Shown: positions 8,238 to 18,236, counted from the first letter of the stretch. The stretch: 64,000 nucleotides of DNA from GCA-002733465 sp039969155 (GCA_039969155.1 JBDVOJ010000095.1:1-64000); one strand, 5' to 3'. Made by a program: numbers and translations. The notes: generated by a model not told the origin, from the sequence alone.

Positions 8238-8948
8238 TTAATCGCCTCCTTTGTCGTAGCAGTTGCTAGCCAGTTCAAACAAATTTGCTTTATTCTGCTC
8301 TACAAACTGTAAACCGTTGTAGACTGATTTTACAACTGCTCGGGGTGTGATGGTTGCACCCGTTAGTGCATCGAATTGCCCACCATCCTTTTTAACCGCC
8401 CATTGCTCTTTAGATGTATTAGCTAGACTGAGCCCATCAAACTGCTTAACCCAATTGCTTTTGCTTCTTTCTATTTTATCACCAAGCCCTGGTGTTTCAT
8501 TATGACTAAGTATATTGACACCCAAAAGTTCGCCATTTAGGTTAGTCGCTAAGGCCAGCATGATTTTTCCGGAGTATCCGTCGGGGGCTACTAAAGTTGT
8601 CATCAATGCCACATCCAAATCTCCAGTTCGCATTCGATAGAGTTTTTGGCCTTGGTTACTACCTAAGAGAGTTTCATCTAAAACGAGTAAACAATCATTG
8701 TAAACATCGTTATCATAGCGCTCTTCTGGCACAATCTCAGAAAGCTTTCTAATCAGTGAAAGCTCAATTTCCTTAGCTATTTGGTCTTTGGTTAATTGAT
8801 AGGTGATAGCAATTAAACCTGTAGAGACTAATGCAAAAAGCCCGAGTATGATTGCATTCTTGTTGACCGCTCTAGCAATACTCGAAGATTGAGGAGTCGC
8901 TTTGGATTCCTCTTTATTGGGAGGGGGGGAAGAATGTTGGTTAGTCAT
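8238..8948 (-). CDS. rsxG: Electron transport complex subunit RsxG (covalent FMN)
   Basis: About 236 residues, with one N-terminal helix and a periplasmic FMN-binding domain. The flavinylation motif is DALTGATITPRAV, with the acceptor Thr in the GATIT segment. ETPGLGDKI, also conserved in the family, precedes it. The ATG at 8946-8948 is preferred to the longer frame (9002), because it gives the usual 8-bp overlap with rsxD and removes an arginine-rich lead-in. The cytoplasmic N-terminus is long, polar and Ser/Pro rich. Confidence 0.92.
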   Translation of the reverse strand: MTNQHSSPPPNKEESKATPQSSSIARAVNKNAIILGLFALVSTGLIAITYQLTKDQIAKEIELSLIRKLSEIVPEERYDNDVYNDCLLVLDETLLGSNQGQKLYRMRTGDLDVALMTTLVAPDGYSGKIMLALATNLNGELLGVNILSHNETPGLGDKIERSKSNWVKQFDGLSLANTSKEQWAVKKDGGQFDALTGATITPRAVVKSVYNGLQFVEQNKANLFELASNCYDKGGD

Positions 8949-9999
8949 ACACCTTAACCTCAATTTTTTCTCCGTAAACTTTTGGTTTGGTGTAGTGATC
9001 AATCGTTGGAGTTGCGATATTTAATAGCAGCACCGCAAAGGCGATTGCATCAGGATATCCACCGAATGTCCGAATAACCACAACAAACACCCCAATCAAT
9101 ACTGCATAAATAATTCTGCCCTTAAAAGTTGTCGATGCTGTGACTGGATCGGTCGCGATGAAAAATGCACCCAGCATGGTTGCACCAGCAAAGAGGTGGA
9201 AGCTCGCTGGCAAATAATTTTGGCCATCGATGAGAAATAACAAGGTTGAACAGGTTGCAATACTAAGTAAAAATGAAACTGGAATGTGCCAATGGATTAT
9301 TCGGCTTATCAGTAAATAGATACCACCAACCAGATAACCAAGGTTAATCCAAAACCAATGACCAGTACCTTTCAAAAATTGATTATTTTGGAAGATTTCA
9401 GACGTCATATTACCTAAGGAAAATGCAGTCTTACTATGATCAAGTGGCGTTGCCATGGTGAAGCCGTCAGCTAGCTTTTGGTAGTCGGTTATGTTCGCTC
9501 CGCTAGATGTCTGCCCGAAAAAGATTATTTGAATCGATTCGATAATATTCGGCGCAGCTGTGGCTAAATCTGGTGATGGTAACCAGGCGGTCATTTCGAC
9601 CGGAAAAGAAATCAGTAACAAGACATAACCGACCATCGCTGGGTTAAATGGGTTGAAGCCCAGTCCACCGTATATTTGTTTAGCAATGATGATGGCAAAG
9701 CCGACTCCCACCATGCTCATCCACCATGGGAGGAGTGGAGGTATCGCAAGACCAATTAACAGTCCTGTGAGCAGTGCTGAGTTATCTTTAACGGTTTCCA
9801 ATGGCGGTTTGTTTCTAAGTTTTAAAATTAACATTTCGGCTAAAATCGCGGTACCAGCGCAAATGAATAGATTGATTAATATACCCCAACCTAGAAAGTG
9901 TATTTGTGCCGCAGCGCCGGGGATCAATGCTAAACAAACTAGCATCATAAGCTGATGAGTCGGTCTCGCATCATTTAAAAAAGCGTGAGAATTACTCAA
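8941..9999 (-). CDS. rsxD: Electron transport complex subunit RsxD (covalent FMN)
   Basis: A 352-residue membrane subunit with about ten helices. The flavinylation region reads FFIATDPVTASTT near residue 280. The start is a TTG at 9997-9999 (minus strand) that overlaps the rsxC stop codon as TTGA. It is supported by alignment of the first residues with the family (RPTHQLMMLV) and by a GGAAAA stretch upstream. No ATG exists at a suitable place. Confidence 0.92.
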   Translation of the reverse strand: MSNSHAFLNDARPTHQLMMLVCLALIPGAAAQIHFLGWGILINLFICAGTAILAEMLILKLRNKPPLETVKDNSALLTGLLIGLAIPPLLPWWMSMVGVGFAIIIAKQIYGGLGFNPFNPAMVGYVLLLISFPVEMTAWLPSPDLATAAPNIIESIQIIFFGQTSSGANITDYQKLADGFTMATPLDHSKTAFSLGNMTSEIFQNNQFLKGTGHWFWINLGYLVGGIYLLISRIIHWHIPVSFLLSIATCSTLLFLIDGQNYLPASFHLFAGATMLGAFFIATDPVTASTTFKGRIIYAVLIGVFVVVIRTFGGYPDAIAFAVLLLNIATPTIDHYTKPKVYGEKIEVKVYD

Positions 10000-11624
10000 G
10001 GTTTGTTTTCCTTTTTAGCTTTTACCCGCTGTAAGGCTGCTTCAATAGCGGATTTTTTGCCATCGGGATCGTTAGTTTTATTCGCGGCTGCTAACTGTCT
10101 TGCCTCAGCAGCTTTTCTTCGTTTCTCTTCTCGCTCGGCCTTTATTCTTGCCAGGCGTTTTTCTCGATTATCAAAACGTGCTTTCGCAAGATCCGACTTG
10201 ATTTGTTTATTTTTGATATCTTTTATCTCGGACTTAGCGAATTGGTAGTAGCTTACCAGTGGGATCTCACTAGGGCAGACATAGGAGCAGGCGGCACAAT
10301 CAATGCAAGAAAATAGTTGTTGCTCTTCGAGTGCTTCCCATTGTTGACTCTTGGCAAACCAATACAGTTGTTGAGGTACTAAATTCATCGGACAAGCTAA
10401 TTCGCATTCACCACATCGAATGCATTCTTGATGTTTCGCAGGATATTCGAGAGTCTTGTAAGCAGAGTCAAAAATGATGCAATTGGTTGATTTCTTGGTT
10501 GGTATCTCTAAGTTAGAATGACGTGTCCCCATTAATGGACCACCAAATATAAAACAAGCTAGCTGTTCGAGGTTTACTTCTAACTGCTCGGCAATATGCG
10601 AAACAGGAGTTCCAAAAGGTATCCAATAGTTGCCTGGTTTACCGACTAGATTACCAGTGATCGTCACAAGCCGCTTAGTCATCACTTGGCGTTGATTAAT
10701 TGCTTTGTTAAGGGCCTCGAGAGTCGCTACATTTTGTACCAGAATTCCTAGCGAGCTCGGAAGCTGTCCTTTGGGTACTTGTTGACCGGTGAGTAACTCA
10801 ATGATTTGTTTTTCACCGCCGCTTGGGTACTTAGTTTTAGCAATGATGATTTTGATTTCAAGCGATTCCTGAGTAGAAGTTAACTCATCAAAGTAGTTCT
10901 CAATAGCGGTTTTAAGCGCAGCAATTGCTTCAGGTTTGTTATCTTCAATTCCAAACAAGATTCGATTGGCACTGACTGTTTTAGCTGCGATTAGTGCACC
11001 CTTAAGAACTGATTGGGGGTGTTCACGAAGTAACCGGTCGTCGCAAGTGATGTAAGGTTCACATTCCATCGCATTGACTATCAAAGTGTGAATAGAATCT
11101 TTAGGAGCAGATAGTTTAATGTGGGTTGGAAAGCCTGCGCCGCCTAGTCCAACAATTCCAGCTTGATGAACACTCTTAATTAATTGTTCATTGGTTAAAC
11201 TCTGGTAGTCGATTTGATCTGTGAGAGAATCTGCATGAGCACTTCGTTCCAGCTCGGATTTTGGCATAGCTTGGATTTTAATGGCGGGTTGCTCAAGCCC
11301 CGACGGATGTCCTAAATCAAACTCAGAAATATCAGCAATAACACCGTCGCAAGGAGAGTGTACGACACTGGATAAATTAGCCAACTCGGAGTTAATAAGA
11401 ATCTGCCCTTGTTCGACTGGTTGCGCTATTTCCAAGTTAGTGGTGGTGGAGCCTTTGTTTAAATCAGAAAAAGGTAAAATGTAAAACGGTGGCTCTTGGA
11501 TTGAAGCGATTGGTTGTTGGTTGGAAAGAGATTTATATTCCTGAGGATGGATCCCCCCTTTGATTCTATACTGAGCATCGGTGGCGATTGACTTTGAAAC
11601 TAGTTGGTTCATAGGGTTATTCAC
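9996..11624 (-). CDS. rsxC: Electron transport complex subunit RsxC (NADH/FMN, two 4Fe-4S)
   Basis: A 542-residue peripheral subunit. The N-terminal half carries the nucleotide/FMN region with GLGGAGFPTHIK. Two 4Fe-4S motifs follow, CIRCGECELACP and CIDCAACSYVCP. The C-terminus is a short charged helix (KARFDNREKRLARIK and so on), far shorter than the Ala/Lys-rich tail of E. coli RsxC (740 aa). A GTG start at 11624 overlaps the rsxB TGA (GTGA); an ATG four codons in is an alternative. Confidence 0.92.
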   Translation of the reverse strand: MNNPMNQLVSKSIATDAQYRIKGGIHPQEYKSLSNQQPIASIQEPPFYILPFSDLNKGSTTTNLEIAQPVEQGQILINSELANLSSVVHSPCDGVIADISEFDLGHPSGLEQPAIKIQAMPKSELERSAHADSLTDQIDYQSLTNEQLIKSVHQAGIVGLGGAGFPTHIKLSAPKDSIHTLIVNAMECEPYITCDDRLLREHPQSVLKGALIAAKTVSANRILFGIEDNKPEAIAALKTAIENYFDELTSTQESLEIKIIIAKTKYPSGGEKQIIELLTGQQVPKGQLPSSLGILVQNVATLEALNKAINQRQVMTKRLVTITGNLVGKPGNYWIPFGTPVSHIAEQLEVNLEQLACFIFGGPLMGTRHSNLEIPTKKSTNCIIFDSAYKTLEYPAKHQECIRCGECELACPMNLVPQQLYWFAKSQQWEALEEQQLFSCIDCAACSYVCPSEIPLVSYYQFAKSEIKDIKNKQIKSDLAKARFDNREKRLARIKAEREEKRRKAAEARQLAAANKTNDPDGKKSAIEAALQRVKAKKENKP

Positions 11625-12217
11625 ACAGCATCTTCTAATTTGATTTTAGATGGAGGCTCGCTGGTAACTTCATTAATATTGATGACTTGTGGGGAGGGTA
11701 CCTTCCAAGAATCTAATGCCGATTGCAATATAGGCATATCGATGCAATCAACCGGGCAGGGAGGGACACATAAATCACATCCAGTGCACTCATCAGTGAT
11801 TACCGTATGCATTAATTTCGGAGCACCAACAATAGCATCTACAGGACATGCTTGAATACATTTGGTACATCCAATACATTCAGCTTCACGAATCACAGCT
11901 ACTCTAGCAGGTGCTTCTTCGCCGCATGAATCATCTAGTTCAATAATTTCTAAATCTAATAATTCGGCCAAGGCCTTTATACCCGCTTCACCACCTGGAG
12001 GGCACCGGTTGATCGCTTCGCCATTGGCGATTGCTTCAGCATAAGGTTTACAACCGGGATGACCACATTGACCACATTGAGTTTGAGGTAAGATTTCGTT
12101 AATTTGTTCGACAATTGGATTGCCTTCAACTTTAAATTTAACCGATGCAAAACCCAATAATCCGCCGCAGACTACAGCGAATAAGGTAATGATGGCAGTG
12201 GCATATAATATTTCCAT
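11621..12217 (-). CDS. rsxB: Electron transport complex subunit RsxB (iron-sulfur)
   Basis: A 198-residue ferredoxin-type subunit with one N-terminal helix. It has the Fe-S domain CGQCGHPGCKPYAEAI...CPPGG and two 4Fe-4S motifs, CIGCTKCIQACP and CTGCDLCVPPCP. It follows rsxA with no gap and overlaps rsxC by 4 bases. Confidence 0.94.
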   Translation of the reverse strand: MEILYATAIITLFAVVCGGLLGFASVKFKVEGNPIVEQINEILPQTQCGQCGHPGCKPYAEAIANGEAINRCPPGGEAGIKALAELLDLEIIELDDSCGEEAPARVAVIREAECIGCTKCIQACPVDAIVGAPKLMHTVITDECTGCDLCVPPCPVDCIDMPILQSALDSWKVPSPQVININEVTSEPPSKIKLEDAV

Positions 12218-12799
12218 TTAAGCTTTAACCAGTCCACTAAACCCCATAAAAGCCAATGACATTAATCCTGCCGTAATAAGGCTTATAGCAGCTCCTTGAA
12301 ACGGTGCTGGTACATCAGCGACTGCGATTCTCTCCCGAATGGCTGCAAACAAAATTAATACAAGAGAAAAACCAAGTGCTGCGCCGAAACCGTAAACGAT
12401 TGAATCTACAAAGCCGTGGTTTTTGTTGACGTTTAATAGTGCGACTCCTAGCACCGCACAGTTGGTAGTAATTAATGGCAAGAAGATGCCTAGTAGGCGG
12501 TAAAGAACGGGACTAGATTTTTGAACTACCATTTCGGTAAATTGAACGACCACTGCGATTGCTAGTATGAAAGACAGAATTTGCAGGTACTCGAGCGATA
12601 GCGGTTGTAGAATGAAATGATTGATAAGATAACTGGCGAGAGAAGCCATAGTTAGTACAAAAGTTGTCGCGGCTGCCATTCCTGTTGCAGTTTCAACTCG
12701 GCTCGATACGCCCATAAAAGGGCATAGACCAAGAAACTTAGCCAATACAAAGTTATTAACTAATACAGTGCTTATTAAGAGTAACAGTATATCGCTCAT
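12218..12799 (-). CDS. rsxA: Electron transport complex subunit RsxA
   Basis: A 193-residue membrane protein with six helices, beginning with the conserved VNNFVLAKFLGLCPFMG. It carries the LITTNCAVLGVALLN segment whose Cys, with its partner in RsxE, is thought to ligate an iron cluster in the membrane. It is the first gene of rsxABCDGE and lies 33 bp after a small membrane-protein gene. Confidence 0.94.
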   Translation of the reverse strand: MSDILLLLISTVLVNNFVLAKFLGLCPFMGVSSRVETATGMAAATTFVLTMASLASYLINHFILQPLSLEYLQILSFILAIAVVVQFTEMVVQKSSPVLYRLLGIFLPLITTNCAVLGVALLNVNKNHGFVDSIVYGFGAALGFSLVLILFAAIRERIAVADVPAPFQGAAISLITAGLMSLAFMGFSGLVKA

Positions 12800-12832
12800 A
12801 GAACTTAGCTCATTGGCTCAGTTAATCGCTTT

Positions 12833-13177
12833 TTAATTATTTTGCGGCGTTTGCTTTCTAGCTAACCAAAAATGGCGAGCAGCGAGCGCACCTGTAAAAA
12901 CAATTCCCCAAATGATGACCAGTTTTACCAAACCACTGACAATTGCTGAACTTCCATCAGTTTCCGCCTTTAGCAGTGCGGTCAGTATGAGTGGCGCATA
13001 GGTTTCTGCGTTGGCTACGGTATCCGGAGTAAAGGCTCCGACAGCGAGCAAACTGAGTATTGCGAAACGAATATTCCAAGAGACGGCTCTCATCTTAAAA
13101 CCAATCAATGCGAGCAAAGCGATACCGAGGGCAATATAAAAAATCCAGGCCTCACCGTATAATTCAAATGTCTGCAT
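12833..13177 (-). CDS. Small membrane protein between metG and rsxA, unknown function
   Basis: A 114-residue protein with three hydrophobic segments (about residues 10-27, 36-50 and 85-103) and a short charged C-terminal tail. I do not recognise the family. It sits in the same orientation 42 bp after metG and 33 bp before rsxA, so it is probably transcribed with the Rsx complex. An accessory role to Rsx is only a guess from position. Confidence 0.65.
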   Translation of the reverse strand: MQTFELYGEAWIFYIALGIALLALIGFKMRAVSWNIRFAILSLLAVGAFTPDTVANAETYAPLILTALLKAETDGSSAIVSGLVKLVIIWGIVFTGALAARHFWLARKQTPQNN

Positions 13178-13219
13178 TGGTTATTTTCCTATGCTCAAAA
13201 ATCAAAAATTAACACGAGC

Positions 13220-15271
13220 TTACTTAACTCGCATACCAGCTTGAGCGCCTTGATCTGGGTTTAGGATCCATAAATCCTTGCCACCAGGTCCTGCTGCTAA
13301 AACCATCCCTTCAGAAAGACCGAAGCGCATTTTTCTCGGGGCTAAGTTGGCTACCATTACGGTGAGTTTGCCAACTAAATCTTCGGGAGAATAGGCCGAT
13401 TTAATACCAGCAAAAACCTGCTTTTCTTGGTCACCCAATGATAGCGTCAGTTTAAGCAGTTTATCGGCTTCTTCGACATGTTCTGCGGCAACGATTTTAG
13501 CTATTCTAAGATCAATCTTATCAAAATCGTCGAACTGAATTTCAGGTTTAATGGCACCATCATCCTTTTTAGATTTGTTCGGTTTTTTCGCTTTTTTTGG
13601 GGCGCTATCAGCCTCTACCGATGACGCTACCATAGCTTCTACTTGTTTTAAATCGACCCGTTTCATTAACGGTTTAAACGGATTTAATTCATGAGACACC
13701 AATGGCGAATTTATATCAGACCATTGCAACGGCGGGCAATTTAAAAAAGTTTCAATTTGTTTGGTTAACAAAGGTAATACTGGCTTTAGATAAATGCTTA
13801 GTATTCTAAACAGGTTGATCCCCATGGAACAAATCTTTAGTGCCTCGTCGAGAGTCGCTTCATCCTTTGCTAATGCCCAGGGCGCTTTTTCATCGATGTA
13901 AGTATTGGCTTTATCAGCGAGCAACATGATGAGTTTGCAAGCTTTACCAAATTCTCTGTTTTCATAACATAGCGAAATTTTATCGGCTTCTTCTTGAAAC
14001 TCTTTTAGCAATTTTGGCTGATCAATTTCCGAGTGAAGTGAACCACCAGATTTTTGCACCAATTTAGCACAGCGGCTAGCAATATTGACGAACTTGTTTA
14101 CTAAATCAGAGTTCACGCGTTGTACGAAATCTTCTAAATTGAGATCGAAGTCGTCTACTTTATTAGAAAGCTTGGCGGCGAAATAGTAACGTAAGTATTC
14201 AGGGGCTAAATGTTCACGATAAGTTGCTGCTTTTATGAATGTGCCTTTTGACTTGGACATTTTTGTGCCATTTACCGTCAAAAATCCGTGAGCAAAAACC
14301 TGTGTTGGAGTTCGATAATCAGCAGCGCTCAAACAAGCAGGCCAGAATAAGCAATGGAAATTGATGATGTCTTTACCGATAAAATGATAAACCTCTGCAT
14401 CGCTTCCTTGTGCCCAAAAGTCTTCAAATTTTAGACTGGTATTTCGGTCACACAAATTCTTAAAACTTGCCATATATCCAATGGGAGCGTCTAACCAAAC
14501 GTAAAAAAACTTATTTGGCTCATTTGGAATTTGATAGCCAAAATAGGGGGCGTCTCGGGAAATATCCCATTCTTGTAGCCCAACCTCTAGCCACTCATTG
14601 AGTTTATTGGCAATTTGTTGACTAACTCCTGTTTTGAGCCACTTCTTCAACATGTCTTCAAAGTCCTGAAGTTTCACAAAGAAGTGTTCAGAGTCTTTTA
14701 AAACAGGAGTAGCTCCTGAAACCGCAGATTTAGGATTCTTTAGCTCAACCGGGCTATAGGTGGCACTACAGACATCACAATTATCACCATATTGGTCTTC
14801 TGAACCACATTTTGGACATTCTCCCTTAACAAATCGGTCAGGTAGGAACATTTCTTTTTCAGGATCAAATAGCTGATTAATCGTCCTTCTTGCAATATGC
14901 CCTTTGTCGTTTAACTTGTGATAAAACTCTTCGGTAAGCTGTTTGTTTTCTTCGCTGTGGGTAGAGTGAAAATTATCAAAATCAATGGCAAAGGCATCGA
15001 AGTCCTGTTTGTGGTCGGCATGGCTTTTGGCGATAAGCTCTTCAGGCGTTATACCCTGTTTTTGGGCGCTGAGCATAATTGGCGTGCCATGGGTATCATC
15101 GGCGCAAACGTAGTAGCATTCATTGCCTACTAGCTTCTGATAGCGTGACCAAATATCGGTTTGCACATACTCGAGCATATGACCAATATGAATAGGGCCA
15201 TTGGCATAGGGCAGGGCACTAGTGATTAAGATTCGACGTTCGCCGTTTTTTGCGGTTAAATCCTGTGACAT
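13220..15271 (-). CDS. metG: Methionyl-tRNA synthetase
   Basis: A 683-residue class I aminoacyl-tRNA synthetase. The HIGH motif is at residues 28-31 (PIHIGHMLEY) and KMSKS near residue 340 (GTKMSKSKG). The zinc-knuckle insertion CPKCGSEDQYGDNCDVC is near 152-168. A Lys-rich linker near 570 leads to a C-terminal EMAP-II/Trbp111 tRNA-binding domain (FDKIDLRIAKIVAAEHV), so this is the long dimeric E. coli form. Divergent from apbC, as in many gammaproteobacteria. Confidence 0.97.
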   Translation of the reverse strand: MSQDLTAKNGERRILITSALPYANGPIHIGHMLEYVQTDIWSRYQKLVGNECYYVCADDTHGTPIMLSAQKQGITPEELIAKSHADHKQDFDAFAIDFDNFHSTHSEENKQLTEEFYHKLNDKGHIARRTINQLFDPEKEMFLPDRFVKGECPKCGSEDQYGDNCDVCSATYSPVELKNPKSAVSGATPVLKDSEHFFVKLQDFEDMLKKWLKTGVSQQIANKLNEWLEVGLQEWDISRDAPYFGYQIPNEPNKFFYVWLDAPIGYMASFKNLCDRNTSLKFEDFWAQGSDAEVYHFIGKDIINFHCLFWPACLSAADYRTPTQVFAHGFLTVNGTKMSKSKGTFIKAATYREHLAPEYLRYYFAAKLSNKVDDFDLNLEDFVQRVNSDLVNKFVNIASRCAKLVQKSGGSLHSEIDQPKLLKEFQEEADKISLCYENREFGKACKLIMLLADKANTYIDEKAPWALAKDEATLDEALKICSMGINLFRILSIYLKPVLPLLTKQIETFLNCPPLQWSDINSPLVSHELNPFKPLMKRVDLKQVEAMVASSVEADSAPKKAKKPNKSKKDDGAIKPEIQFDDFDKIDLRIAKIVAAEHVEEADKLLKLTLSLGDQEKQVFAGIKSAYSPEDLVGKLTVMVANLAPRKMRFGLSEGMVLAAGPGGKDLWILNPDQGAQAGMRVK

Positions 15272-15440
15272 TTCAGCTCTTTAGTTAGTAGTGATTTTGT
15301 ATTTCGACAAGCCGCAACTATACCGATTTTTCGATTTTTTATCATCTAAATTAATGGATAGACCCACAAAATGGGTAGGTATTTCAATAAATTATTAAGG
15401 TATAATTCCCTCAATTTAAAATTCTGAAATAAATAATCCG

Positions 15441-16544
15441 ATGTTAGAGCAAGAAACCTTATTTGAACTACTTAGAAATACAACTTTTGAGAACTTTCCG
15501 AGTAATCTAAAACTCGTTGATTTTGTTAAGCAAGTTGATATTGATGGCAAAAGTGCAGTGGTTCTTATTCAGCTACCATTTCCATGCGAAGGCATTGTTG
15601 AGTCGCTCAGTAGTGAGCTGATGGCGGTCATTGAGAAAAGCTGGCCAGAGTATCAGTTTCAAATCAAAATCAGACAAAATCTAGTGGCTTATGAAACTAA
15701 GGCGGGTGTGGCTCCCATTTCCAAAGTTAAAAACATCATTGCGGTTGCCAGTGGTAAAGGTGGAGTTGGCAAATCGACTACCAGTGTCAACTTAGCATTA
15801 GCGCTTCAGAAAGAAGGCGCCAAAGTAGGAATACTGGATGCCGACATATACGGCCCTAGCGTGCCTATAATGCTTGGTATACCTGACGCGAAACCTGAAT
15901 CCAAAGATAAGAAAACGATAGAACCACTTGAAGCGCATTCGCTCAAAGCGATGTCCATTGGCTTTTTAGTCGATGAAAAGCAGGCTATGGTATGGCGTGG
16001 TCCTATGGCGTCTTCCGCATTACAACAAATTGTAAGGGACACCCAATGGCAAGATTTAGACTATTTGATTATCGACCTTCCGCCGGGTACGGGTGATATC
16101 CAATTGACTATGGCTCAGAAGATACCAGTCACTGCCGCGGTGATAGTGACGACTCCGCAGGATTTAGCTTTGGCTGACGCTAAGAAAGCAATTGCCATGT
16201 TCGAAAAAGTAAAAATTCCAGTGATGGGGGTGATTGAAAACATGTCAACGCATATCTGTAGCGAATGCGGACATCAAGAGCCTATTTTCGGCGACGGCGG
16301 CGGTCAGAATTTGGCCGAGGAGTATAAGATTGACTTGCTTGGACAGTTGCCATTAACCATGAGTATTCGAAAGAATCTAGATGATGGTACGCCTTCGGTA
16401 GCCCTCGATCCTGAAGGGACAATTGCTCAGACTTATCGGCAAATTGCTCGAAAACTGGCAGCTAATTTAACCGTACTAGGTAAAGATTTTTCCAAGGGCG
16501 CACAGGCGATTGATATTGCTACTTGGAAACCAAAATCTGAATAA
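15441..16544 (+). CDS. apbC: Iron-sulfur cluster carrier protein ApbC/Mrp
   Basis: A 367-residue P-loop ATPase that carries 4Fe-4S clusters to target proteins. A short MIP18/DUF59-like N-terminal domain (residues about 1-90) precedes the deviant Walker A GKGGVGKST near 110. The cluster-binding CxxC is CSECG near residue 271. Divergent from metG; the 168-bp gap holds a TATAAT-like -10 at 15401-15406. No strong ribosome-binding site is visible before the ATG. Confidence 0.95.
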   Translation: MLEQETLFELLRNTTFENFPSNLKLVDFVKQVDIDGKSAVVLIQLPFPCEGIVESLSSELMAVIEKSWPEYQFQIKIRQNLVAYETKAGVAPISKVKNIIAVASGKGGVGKSTTSVNLALALQKEGAKVGILDADIYGPSVPIMLGIPDAKPESKDKKTIEPLEAHSLKAMSIGFLVDEKQAMVWRGPMASSALQQIVRDTQWQDLDYLIIDLPPGTGDIQLTMAQKIPVTAAVIVTTPQDLALADAKKAIAMFEKVKIPVMGVIENMSTHICSECGHQEPIFGDGGGQNLAEEYKIDLLGQLPLTMSIRKNLDDGTPSVALDPEGTIAQTYRQIARKLAANLTVLGKDFSKGAQAIDIATWKPKSE

Positions 16545-16585
16545 AAGTGCTAACATTCAGGCTCCTAAAAAACAGCTCTAAATCC

Positions 16586-16606
16586 GCCCAAGGCTCTCGC
16601 TTGGGC
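16586..16606 (+). other. Stem-loop between apbC and dcd
   Basis: A perfect 7-bp stem GCCCAAG/CTTGGGC with a 7-base loop. No T-tract follows, so I do not call it a terminator; it could be an mRNA end or processing structure. Confidence 0.35.
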
Positions 16607-16662
16607 TAATCTGCTGTGATAGAATCGCTGCTCATTAATTCATCTATGATTATCGAGACACA

Positions 16663-17226
16663 ATGAGTATTAAGTCTGACAAGTGGATGCGCCGACAGGC
16701 CGCAAACGGCATGATCGAGCCTTTTGAATCTGGTCAAGTGAGAGAGTCTGAAGGGCAAAGAATTATTTCTTACGGAACATCAAGCTACGGTTATGATGTT
16801 AGATGTTCCAATGAGTTTAAGATCTTCACTAATGTTCATTCCACCATTGTCGATCCCAAAAACTTTGATGAAAAGAGCTTTGTTAATGTAACTTCCGATG
16901 TGTGTATCATTCCGCCTAATTCGTTCGCGTTAGCGCGTACGGTGGAGTATTTTCGGATCCCTCGAAATATCTTGACGGTTTGTCTAGGTAAATCAACTTA
17001 TGCTCGATGTGGCATTATCGTCAATGTCACACCGTTGGAGCCTGAGTGGGAAGGCCATGTAACACTAGAGTTTTCTAACACTACGCCTTTACCAGCTAAA
17101 ATATATGCCAATGAAGGTGTGGCTCAAATGCTGTTTTTTGAATCAGATGAAGTCTGCGATACTTCCTACGCCGATCGTGGAGGTAAGTATCAAGGACAAA
17201 CCGGAGTGACTTTACCTAAAACTTAA
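16663..17226 (+). CDS. dcd: dCTP deaminase
   Basis: A 187-residue enzyme converting dCTP to dUTP in the thymidylate route. Family landmarks are SSYGYDVR near residue 44, the active-site region GKSTYARCG near 110-118, and EPEWEGHVTLEFSN near 128-140 with the catalytic Glu. Length fits the Pseudomonas-type Dcd (188 aa) rather than the E. coli form (193 aa). It follows apbC after 118 bp. Confidence 0.95.
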   Translation: MSIKSDKWMRRQAANGMIEPFESGQVRESEGQRIISYGTSSYGYDVRCSNEFKIFTNVHSTIVDPKNFDEKSFVNVTSDVCIIPPNSFALARTVEYFRIPRNILTVCLGKSTYARCGIIVNVTPLEPEWEGHVTLEFSNTTPLPAKIYANEGVAQMLFFESDEVCDTSYADRGGKYQGQTGVTLPKT

Positions 17227-17308
17227 TCCGGTCATTATTGCTTCGCTCTAGCTTGAATGTACCAGTGAGAGTGAGTGAGGGAAATTAGTTTTATCAATGA
17301 GATAGTTA

Positions 17309-18178
17309 ATGCTTAAGTTAACCGTTCAGTTGTTAAACAGCTTACTGCTGATTAGCGTATTCGTTTGCAAAACGGTTATGGCGAGCAATCAAAAACTAAC
17401 GACCTCAAATTCGGCGCCAACCAATTCAATATCGCTTTCTCTGTACTTTAACGATTCAGAAGGGGGCGATACTTCCAAACGGCGCACCAAAAAGTTTCTA
17501 GCCCTGATTAATCGTAATGGCTGTCCCGTTAAAACCATCGATGTTGCTTCAACAACAACCAGTCAACTACCTGAATCAGAGCACGATAATTACGATATTA
17601 TTTACTCCTCGTTATTAGAAAACACCGCGGAGTCTTTGGGGGGACTGGGATTTACTAAGCAACTTGAGATAGTCGTTATTAATGATGCGATTGTGGCATC
17701 CAGTATTTTGGTGAGATCGGCTACGGCTATTAGCGACTTGAGTAGTTTGCAAGGTGTTCGATTTGCATTTTCCAGCAAGAATTCTTATTTGAGTTATAAA
17801 GCTGCATTAAAGATGTTGCAGCGAGAAAAGGTTGCAGTTTCGTCTGATAAAATACTATTTAGCTATTCAGATGTTGCTTCTTTAACACTGATATTACACA
17901 AAGATGTGTTTGCGACTGCCATCGCGAGTCCACTAGCCAATAAATGGGCTGAAAAAAACGGCTTAAAAGTTATTGCGCAAAGCCAAGCGTTTGAGGTTGG
18001 AGGAGTCTGGATTAAGAATACGGTAGATCACAAGTTAGTCGAAAATTGTGATAAGGCATTTATCGGAGTATTTTTAGATAAGGCGAATGATTCAACTAGC
18101 GGGCTATCGGCGGAAGTTAAATCGGTACGAAAGTTTTTTCCGCGTTGGTTGGCCGGCTTTAGATCTCCAGCTGAGTAA
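17309..18178 (+). CDS. PhnD-like periplasmic substrate-binding protein
   Basis: A 289-residue exported protein (signal peptide to about residue 25) of the phosphate/phosphonate-binding (PhnD) fold. It has DIIYSSLLENTAESL near 95, DLSSLQGVRFAF near 145, a middle helix SYLSYKAALKML and an ASPLANKWAEKNGLKVIAQS segment. No permease or ATPase lies nearby, so it may act as a sensor or orphan binding protein rather than in transport. Convergent with ccoI (58 bp apart). Substrate not predictable. Confidence 0.65.
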   Translation: MLKLTVQLLNSLLLISVFVCKTVMASNQKLTTSNSAPTNSISLSLYFNDSEGGDTSKRRTKKFLALINRNGCPVKTIDVASTTTSQLPESEHDNYDIIYSSLLENTAESLGGLGFTKQLEIVVINDAIVASSILVRSATAISDLSSLQGVRFAFSSKNSYLSYKAALKMLQREKVAVSSDKILFSYSDVASLTLILHKDVFATAIASPLANKWAEKNGLKVIAQSQAFEVGGVWIKNTVDHKLVENCDKAFIGVFLDKANDSTSGLSAEVKSVRKFFPRWLAGFRSPAE

Positions 18179-18236
18179 AAATAACAAACCAAAAAGAAAA
18201 CTCAGACCAAAAAGAATACTAAAGCTTTTGTCACTA

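Noticed and set aside
9653..10248. Open frames antisense to rsxD and rsxC
   Set aside because: They lie opposite well-conserved Rsx subunits and lack ribosome-binding sites.
16586..16606. Terminator after apbC
   Set aside because: The stem is good but no T-tract follows, so it is recorded only as a stem-loop.
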